Positions 58,150 through 64,000 of a stretch of 64,000 nucleotides of DNA are shown here, piece after piece. How positions within the stretch are numbered: the first letter of the stretch is position 1; every line of letters starts with the position of its first letter. A program made the position numbers and the translations under genes. Location of the stretch: contig NZ_JAATJN010000001.1 in the NCBI RefSeq assembly GCF_011927955.1, forward strand, positions 620,001-684,000, written 5' to 3'. The notes under the pieces were generated by a model. That model saw only the letters and a list, made by a program, of their open reading frames with translations, did not search any database and was not told the origin of the DNA. The stretch is from Brevibacterium marinum (GTDB lineage Bacteria; Actinomycetota; Actinomycetes; Actinomycetales; Brevibacteriaceae).

Positions 58150-59930
58150 ATGCGCTCGGGCACGCGGATGCCGAGGACTCCGAGGCCGGCTTCGAGGACC
58201 TCGAGGACCGTCTGGCTCAGACGCAGCCGGGAATCGCGGACCTCGGGGGAGTCGGCGATGAGGACCGGGCACTGTTCGTAGAAGGAGGTGAAGGACTGGG
58301 CGAGGTCGAACAGGTACGTGCACAGTCGGTGCGGCGCGGACCCGGCGGCCACCTCGGCGAGGACATCGGAGAACCCGAGGATGGACAGGCCCAGATCACG
58401 TTCGGCCGCCTCGCCGAGATGGATCGGCGCAGCCGCGAACGCATCGTCATCCGTCTTGCGCAGGATCGAGCGGATCCGTGCGCCGGCGTACTGGAGGTAG
58501 GGGGCCGTGTTGCCGATGGGAGCGAGCATGCGGTCGAGGTCGAAGGTGTAGCTCGTGTCGTGGGCGACGGAGAGGTCGGCGTACTTAACGGCGCCGATGC
58601 CGACTGCCTTGGCCACGACGGCTTCCTCCTCGGGGCCGAATTCGGCGTTCGACTCCTGGAGGGTGGTCTTCGCCCGTGCGATGGCCTCCTCGAGGAGTTC
58701 GGCCAGGCGCAGCGGCGCGCCGGAGCGGGTGCGCAGGATCTTCCCGTCGTCGCCGAGCACATTGCCGATCTTCACATGTTCGACGGCGACGCCCTCGGGC
58801 AGCCAGCCGGCGGCCCGAGCGATGGAGAAGACCATTTCGAAGTGCATGGCCTGCGGGGTGCCGACGACGTAGAGGACGCGGTCGGCGCCGAGTTCAGTCA
58901 CCCGATGGCGCACGGCCGCGAGGTCGGTCGTGGCGTAGCCGTAGCCGCCGTCGGATTTGCGGATGATCAGCGGCAGCGGTTCGCCCTCACGGCCGGTGAA
59001 GCCCTCGGGGAAGACGCACAGGGCACCGTCGCTGATGCGGGCCAGGCCCTTGTCCTCGAGTTCGGCGCAGACCGCGGCGAGATCATCGTTGTACTTGCTC
59101 TCACCTGCAAGATCGTCATCCTGCAGGGTCACGTCGAGCAGCGAGTAGATGCGGTTGAAGTAGGTCTTCGAGAAGCCGACGAGGCGCTCCCAGAGTTCGA
59201 GGGTCGCCTCGTCGCCGCCCTGCAGTGACACGACGCGGGAGCGGGAGCGGGTGGCGAAGGCCTCGTCACCGTCGAACTTCGCGCGCGCAGCCTGATAGAA
59301 GGCGTTCGGGTTGTCCGAGATGTCCTGGGCCGTCTCGGATTCGATGCCGACGTCGAGGAGATGCTCGATGAGCATGCCGAACGGGGTGCCCCAGTCGCCG
59401 ATGTGGTTCTGGCGCACGACCGTGTTGCCCAGGTATTCGTGGGTCCGTGCCAACGCGTCGCCGACGACCGTGGTCCGCAGGTGGCCGACGTGCATCTCCT
59501 TGGCGACGTTCGGTGCCGAGTAGTCGATGACGATGCGCTGCCCAGAACCGGCCGCACCTTTCGCGGCAGTGACCTCTGCGCTCTCGTCGACCGCGTCGCC
59601 GACCTCGACCGCACCGCCGACCTCGGTCGCACCGCCCCGGCTCAGGGTCGACGCCAGGAAGTCCGCGGTGAACGTGAGGTTGATGAAACCGGGGCCGGAG
59701 ATCTCCGGAGTCTCGCAGATGCCGGCGAGGTCGAGATTGTCCACGATCGTGCTCGCGATGTCGCGTGGCTTGGACTTGAGCTCCTTGGCCAGGGGCAGCG
59801 CCACGTTGGCCTGGAAGTCGGCGAACTGACTGCTCCTGATCACGGGATCGCGTCGCTTGAAGTCCTCGCCGAAGGAGAGTTCGAGGGCGAGTGCGAAACG
59901 ATCGTTGAGAAGCGAAGTCAATGATGGCAT
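58146..59930 (-). CDS. argS: Arginyl-tRNA synthetase
   Basis: A 594-residue class I aminoacyl-tRNA synthetase charging tRNA-Arg. The N-terminal Add1 domain is at about 1-95. The HIGH-type motif is SAPNVAKEMHVGHLRTTVVG near residue 135, and KMSK is replaced by TRSGAPLRL, as in many bacterial ArgRS. The anticodon-binding DALR domain at the C-terminus ends VLGIRVPERM. An insert of about 35 residues rich in Glu/Val/Gly before the HVGH motif (EVGGAVEVGDAVDESAEVTAAKG) is unusual and looks repetitive. It is cotranscribed with the MFS gene. Confidence 0.94.
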   Translation of the reverse strand: MPSLTSLLNDRFALALELSFGEDFKRRDPVIRSSQFADFQANVALPLAKELKSKPRDIASTIVDNLDLAGICETPEISGPGFINLTFTADFLASTLSRGGATEVGGAVEVGDAVDESAEVTAAKGAAGSGQRIVIDYSAPNVAKEMHVGHLRTTVVGDALARTHEYLGNTVVRQNHIGDWGTPFGMLIEHLLDVGIESETAQDISDNPNAFYQAARAKFDGDEAFATRSRSRVVSLQGGDEATLELWERLVGFSKTYFNRIYSLLDVTLQDDDLAGESKYNDDLAAVCAELEDKGLARISDGALCVFPEGFTGREGEPLPLIIRKSDGGYGYATTDLAAVRHRVTELGADRVLYVVGTPQAMHFEMVFSIARAAGWLPEGVAVEHVKIGNVLGDDGKILRTRSGAPLRLAELLEEAIARAKTTLQESNAEFGPEEEAVVAKAVGIGAVKYADLSVAHDTSYTFDLDRMLAPIGNTAPYLQYAGARIRSILRKTDDDAFAAAPIHLGEAAERDLGLSILGFSDVLAEVAAGSAPHRLCTYLFDLAQSFTSFYEQCPVLIADSPEVRDSRLRLSQTVLEVLEAGLGVLGIRVPERM

Positions 59931-60010
59931 GAGACCATTCTATTGGTCGGGGGTCGACTGCGCCGCATGGGCCGCGTCACCTCGGCTCGCGAGCTTGTAA
60001 TGTAGGTCAC

Positions 60011-63000
60011 GTGACTCAGTATTCTTACCTCCGGTATCCGCACATCCATGGTGACCTCATCACCTTCACCGCCGACGACGACGTCTGGATCGCCCCCTCA
60101 GCCGGCGGGCGTGCCTGGCGTCTGACCTCGGACCATGTTCCCGTCCGCAGTCCGCGGATCTCCCCCGACGGCGCACACATCGCCTATGTGTCATTCCGTG
60201 ACGGTCACCCCGAGCTGATGCTCGCCGAGGTGGCCTCCGGGTCCCTGCGACGGCTGAGTTGGCTGGGCGGGTCGACGACGACGATGCTGGGATGGACCGA
60301 TGAGTCCCATGTTCTCGTCGGATCCAATGCCGGTGAGTTCGAAGTCCGCAACCATGTGGTGAAGTCCGTCGGCCTCGATGGCGGCGTCGAGCGTCTCTCG
60401 CTGGGTCGGGCCTCGGGGCTGGCCAGACACCACACCGGTGTCACGGCACTGTCCACCCCGTTCTCCCGTCCACCCGCACACTGGAAGCGCTATCGCGGCG
60501 GCACCGCGCCCAGACTGTGGCTCGATCGCGCCGGCGACTCCTCGGGGACGGGTGCCAGGTGGCAGCGCCTGCTCCGTGAGGAAGAGGCGTCGCTGACCGA
60601 TCCGATCTGGGTCGGCGACTCGCTGGTCTTCACCTCCGATCGTGCCGCCACCTTCCCACACCATGCACACGAGCAGGCCAATCTGTGGATCTGGGACGGC
60701 CTGGCGACGCAGTCCGGCGCGACGGGCGGGACCGGCGCGACGGGCGGGACCGGCGGGACCGGCGGGACCGGGTCTGCGCGCGAGGGATCGGAGCAGGCCG
60801 CCGCCGGTGAACCTCGGCAGCTGACGTTCCAGACCGAGGCGGAAGGCTATGTTCGCGACGCGACGACCGATGGAACCCGCATCGTGTGGCACAGTCACGG
60901 GGAGATCCGAATCCTCGACAGCCTCGACGCGCAGATCCGAACCCTGAACGTGCAGCTTCCGGGGACCGGGGTGCAGCCGCTCAATATCGATTCCACGTCC
61001 AGCACGCTGAGCATCGTGCCTGATCACGCCGGCAATGCCTCGGTGGTGGAATGGCGTGGGAAGACCTTCTGGTTGGCCTACCGTGAGGGCCCGGCACGGG
61101 CGCTGTGCGCGGATTCGTCGATCCGCACCCGTGAGCCGGTGGTGCTCGGACAGACCGGACTCGCCGCCTACATCACCGACGTCGAAGGAGAGGATTCGAT
61201 CGAGGTGCGTGCGATCTCCGGTGACAAGCCGCCTCGGCGCATCGGGGCGGGTGCCCTGGGACGTGTCCTCGACATGGCATCCGATCCGGCGGGCAAGACC
61301 CTGGCCACGATCTCCCACGATGGCAGCATCCGCCTCGTCGAGGTCGGCAACGGCAGGACCCGCCTCGTCGGTCATTCGGGTTTCGGGGAAGCCAGAACTC
61401 CGCGGTTCTCTCCCGACGGCCGCTATCTCGTGTGGTCGCAGCCGACCCAGGGCGAGGAGATGCTGGAGCGGCTCATGATCGTCGACACCAGGTCGGATCG
61501 TGAAGGTCAGGCGCTGACGAGTGGGAAGTTCAACGACTTCTCTCCGGCATTCACCGCCGATGGCAAGTATGTCGCGTTCCTCTCCGATCGGACCTTCGAC
61601 CCCTCCTACAATCAGCATTCCTTCGACCTCTCGTTCAACGGTGTGACCAGGCCGTGGCTGCTGCCGCTGAGTTCGACCGAGCCCGCACCCTTCGGACCGA
61701 GTGCCGGCGGGTGGGCGATCGGCGAGGTCACCGATGAGTCCTCGAAGTCGGACAAGGCGAAGACTGTCGTCACCTCCGAGGCCGACCTGGAAGGAGCGGA
61801 GGAGAGGATCGTGGCGTTCCCCGTCTCCTCGGGCGTCTTCCGCAATCTGAAGGCGGCCGAGGGCGGTGTTCTGTGGATGCGCACCGGTGATGCCGAGGAG
61901 GGTGAGCTCGGCGACAAGCGCTCCGGCGATGCAGGCGAGAAGCCGAGCGAGGTGGTCCAATACTTCGACTTCGCCAAGCGCAAGCTCTCCACCGTGGTCG
62001 ACAAGGCCGATGACTATGCCGTGACCGGTGACGGCAAGCTCATCATCGTCTCCGACGATGGGGGTGTGACGGTGCGGCCGGCCACCCGCAAGGTCGAAGC
62101 CGATGACGACGATTCGGTCTCCGTGGATCTCACTCGTCTGCGCTTCGAGCTCGACCAGCGGGCCGAATGGCTGCAGATGTTCGAGGAGAACTCCCGCATC
62201 ATGCGCGACCACTACTGGCGCGCGGACATGAATGGGGTGAATTGGGAAGGTGTGACCCTGCGCTGGCGCCGGATCGCGGCGAAGGCGCTGACCCACGACG
62301 ACCTCGTCGACATCCTGTGGGAGACCGTGGGCGAGCTCAACACCTCGCATGCCTATGTCTCTCCGCCCAGCCCGCCCGGTGACCAGTCGAAGAAGCTGGG
62401 CTTCCTGGGTGCTGACCTCGAGCGGACCGAGCAGGGCTGGAAGATTGCCCGCATCCTCCCCGGTGAGAGCAGCGATCCGGCGGCCAGGTCACCCTTGCGC
62501 CAGGCCGGTGTCGGTGCCCGCGAAGGGGATCTCATCGTCGCCGTGGGCGGTCAGCCCGTCGACGAGGTGCGCGGTCCCGCAGCCCATCTGGTGGGAGCGG
62601 CGGACTCGATCGTCGAACTCACCCTGCGACGGGGACGCAAGGATCGTGTGGTGGCGATCATCCCGCTGGCCAATGAGGAGAAGCTGCGCTACCAGGACTG
62701 GGTGCGTTCACGGCGGGAGTACGTGGCGAAGAAGTCCGGTGGCCGCCTCGGCTACGTCCATGTCCCCGACATGATGGCCGGCGGCTGGGCTCAGCTGCAC
62801 CGTGATCTGCGGCAGGCGATGTCCGCCGAGGGCGTCATCGCCGATGTCCGATTCAACCGGGGCGGTCACACGAGTGCCCTGGTGGCCGAGCGCTTCGCCG
62901 ACAGAGTCATCGCATGGAACGCCTCCAGGAACTACGACACCATGCTTCCCGACCCGGAGGACACCCGCCGCGGTCCGGTCGCCTTCCTCGCGAACGAGTT

Positions 63001-63346
63001 CTCGGGATCCGACGGTGACATCATCAACGCCCGTGTGCAGGCGAAGGGTCTCGGTCCCGTCATCGGCGTCCGCACCTGGGGCGGAGTCGTCGGCATCGAC
63101 GGCCGCTACGACCTCGTCGACGGCACCGGAGTGACGCAGCCGCGCTACGCCTTCTGGCTCGAGGGCAAGGGCTGGGGTGTGGAGAACTACGGTGTCGACC
63201 CCGACATCGAGGTCGAGCACGACCCCTCGCAGCTATTCAGCGAGGACGATCTGCAGCTCGACCGTGCCATCGCCGAGGTGCTCGCCGGCCTCGACGAGAC
63301 ACCCGCAGCCACAGCCCCGGACTTCCCGGCCCCACGGGTCCAGTAG
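60011..63346 (+). CDS. Tricorn protease homologue (S41 family)
   Basis: A 1111-residue large cytosolic peptidase. N-terminal beta-propeller repeats (about 1-650) include SPRISPDGAHIAYVSFRDGHPELML and RFSPDGRYLVWSQPT. The C1 domain is at about 700-780 with His in LNTSHAYVSPPS, a PDZ domain lies at about 785-880, and the S41 domain follows, with FNRGGHTSALV, the nucleophile Ser in NEFSGSDGD and Glu in GWGVENYGVDPDIEV. All parts of the catalytic tetrad appear present. A Gly/Thr/Ala run near residue 240 is coded by 9-bp repeats. GTG start without a clear ribosome-binding site. Confidence 0.92.
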   Translation: MTQYSYLRYPHIHGDLITFTADDDVWIAPSAGGRAWRLTSDHVPVRSPRISPDGAHIAYVSFRDGHPELMLAEVASGSLRRLSWLGGSTTTMLGWTDESHVLVGSNAGEFEVRNHVVKSVGLDGGVERLSLGRASGLARHHTGVTALSTPFSRPPAHWKRYRGGTAPRLWLDRAGDSSGTGARWQRLLREEEASLTDPIWVGDSLVFTSDRAATFPHHAHEQANLWIWDGLATQSGATGGTGATGGTGGTGGTGSAREGSEQAAAGEPRQLTFQTEAEGYVRDATTDGTRIVWHSHGEIRILDSLDAQIRTLNVQLPGTGVQPLNIDSTSSTLSIVPDHAGNASVVEWRGKTFWLAYREGPARALCADSSIRTREPVVLGQTGLAAYITDVEGEDSIEVRAISGDKPPRRIGAGALGRVLDMASDPAGKTLATISHDGSIRLVEVGNGRTRLVGHSGFGEARTPRFSPDGRYLVWSQPTQGEEMLERLMIVDTRSDREGQALTSGKFNDFSPAFTADGKYVAFLSDRTFDPSYNQHSFDLSFNGVTRPWLLPLSSTEPAPFGPSAGGWAIGEVTDESSKSDKAKTVVTSEADLEGAEERIVAFPVSSGVFRNLKAAEGGVLWMRTGDAEEGELGDKRSGDAGEKPSEVVQYFDFAKRKLSTVVDKADDYAVTGDGKLIIVSDDGGVTVRPATRKVEADDDDSVSVDLTRLRFELDQRAEWLQMFEENSRIMRDHYWRADMNGVNWEGVTLRWRRIAAKALTHDDLVDILWETVGELNTSHAYVSPPSPPGDQSKKLGFLGADLERTEQGWKIARILPGESSDPAARSPLRQAGVGAREGDLIVAVGGQPVDEVRGPAAHLVGAADSIVELTLRRGRKDRVVAIIPLANEEKLRYQDWVRSRREYVAKKSGGRLGYVHVPDMMAGGWAQLHRDLRQAMSAEGVIADVRFNRGGHTSALVAERFADRVIAWNASRNYDTMLPDPEDTRRGPVAFLANEFSGSDGDIINARVQAKGLGPVIGVRTWGGVVGIDGRYDLVDGTGVTQPRYAFWLEGKGWGVENYGVDPDIEVEHDPSQLFSEDDLQLDRAIAEVLAGLDETPAATAPDFPAPRVQ

Positions 63347-63367
63347 ACACCAAAGCAGCGGGCACCC

Positions 63368-63448
63368 CGCGTCATTGTGGGCAGATGGTCCGCGTCATTG
63401 TGGGCAGATGGTCGATATCACGCGCAGATTCGACCATCTGCCCACAAT
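63368..63448. repeat. Palindromic intergenic element, copy C, with a tandem half-copy
   Basis: ATTGTGGGCAGATGGTCGA (63397-63415) and TCGACCATCTGCCCACAAT (63430-63448) are perfect 19-bp arms around a 14-base loop. A 23-bp segment starting CGCGTCATTGTGGGC occurs twice in tandem (63368-63390 and 63391-63413), so the left arm is duplicated. It lies between convergent genes and can act as a terminator. The arm shares TGTGGGC-N4-GGTCGA with copies A and B. Confidence 0.8.
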
Positions 63449-63479
63449 CACATCGCCCAGCTGCGCACGACGCGACAGC

Positions 63480-64000
63480 TCAGCGCCCTTCGATCGCCAC
63501 GAGCGACCAGAGACCGAAGGCCAGGAGCACGAATCCGGGGATGATTCCGCCGAAGATCGGGATGAACGCCGGGAGCGAGGCGAAGAAGGCGATGAAGCCG
63601 ACGATGCCGCACAGGGTGACGACTGTGGCGAGAACGTGGAATCGGTTGAGTTTGAATACGTGGCCGAGCGCATAGAAGTGAGTGCCGACGACGAACGCCA
63701 CCCAGGCCACTCCGAGCTCGGGGTGCCCCAAGCCGCTCAACAGGCGAGTGCCGCCGAAGAGCGCGAGCGCTTCGACCGCGACGATGATCCAGTAGCTGCG
63801 CCCGAAGGGGCCTGCTCTCAAGCCTACGGCCTCGCGAGTGCCGTCGTCCGGCATCGTCTGCTGGGTTGAGGCTCGAATCTCAGCGGTCTCGGTGCGCCCC
63901 ATTCGCCGCAGACCTCGGATGGCGAAGACCGCGATGACGGCGAAGGCAGCGACGCCCAACACCAGCACGAGAATGCGGCCCAGAGTCGAGAACTGGGCAC
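63480..64000 (-). CDS. Membrane protein, 5' end beyond the window
   Basis: At least 173 codons; the frame stays open to the window edge, so the start may lie outside, although GTG at 63968 is possible. Helices are seen near the start (ILVLVLGVAAFAVIAVFAIR), then IIVAVEALALFGG, VAWVAFVVGTHFYALGHVF, VLATVVTLCGIVGFIAFF and a last one ending LLAFGLWSLVAIEGR. I do not recognise a family with confidence. It converges on the tricorn gene. Confidence 0.65.
   Translation of the reverse strand, partial: AQFSTLGRILVLVLGVAAFAVIAVFAIRGLRRMGRTETAEIRASTQQTMPDDGTREAVGLRAGPFGRSYWIIVAVEALALFGGTRLLSGLGHPELGVAWVAFVVGTHFYALGHVFKLNRFHVLATVVTLCGIVGFIAFFASLPAFIPIFGGIIPGFVLLAFGLWSLVAIEGR

Noticed and set aside
60191-62350. 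A 719-codon open frame on the minus strand inside the tricorn gene
   Set aside because: It is a GC-driven antisense shadow: no recognisable domain, Arg/Gly/Asp-rich composition, and the sense frame has a complete tricorn architecture.

Overview
The window is high-GC actinobacterial chromosome with dense, mostly overlapping operons and GTG/TTG starts. Its best landmark is the division and cell-wall cluster at 40-56 kb: tRNA-Leu, fhaA, fhaB, pstP, ftsW/rodA, pbpA, pknA, pknB, trpG, class E sortase, crgA, rhomboid and ppiA. This order is known from near the replication origin of Mycobacterium and relatives. A clustered mevalonate pathway, a true ACC deaminase and no mycolate-type genes point to Micrococcales, and Brevibacterium or a close relative is my best guess. 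That is inference from gene content, not a database match.

Left part (0-34 kb) is accessory metabolism and transport. At 0.2-4.4 kb is a glucuronate catabolic operon (uxaC-uxuB-uxuA). At 4.4-6.3 kb an ACC deaminase is divergent from a GntR regulator, with a perfect 16-bp palindrome between them. At 6.3-10.9 kb a secreted esterase and a FadR-type regulator/creatininase-family amidohydrolase/AbgT-type transporter operon share a nearly identical operator, so they look like one regulon. At 11.4-13.5 kb are three overlapping genes for exported or membrane proteins of the DUF6230/DUF6114 kind. Then come a glutamine amidotransferase, a decayed MerR-type gene, two membrane proteins, a purine module (8-oxoguanine-deaminase-like amidohydrolase and NCS2 permease), a DUF222/HNH protein, a HAD phosphatase, an M50B-like membrane protein and a LysE exporter. 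A Gfo/Idh dehydrogenase with a ROK regulator follows, where the downstream sugar ABC transporter has been deleted to a stub. PhzF, an ICMT-like protein, VOC/MarR, VanZ, TetR/DUF1772, a zinc alcohol dehydrogenase and a short PolA-like polymerase fill the rest.

At 35.6-40 kb, mvk-mvaD-pmk-fni convert mevalonate to IPP and DMAPP. They are preceded by a possible 22-codon leader ORF. HMG-CoA synthase and reductase are not in the window.

Right part (40-64 kb): the kinase/phosphatase/FHA/FtsW/PBP operon is followed by the trpG-sortase genes on the other strand and by crgA. The long gap between crgA and the rhomboid gene holds a hairpin and a dense cluster of DnaA-box-like sequences. After ppiA the expected gyrA/gyrB are absent; instead there are an amphipathic-repeat protein, an MFS transporter, argS, a tricorn protease homologue and a membrane protein cut by the window end.

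Recurring sequence features are a palindromic intergenic element containing TGTGGGC-N4-GGTCGA (three copies), degenerate short tandem repeats just after stop codons, and in-frame tandem duplications of 9 to 27 bp inside several genes.
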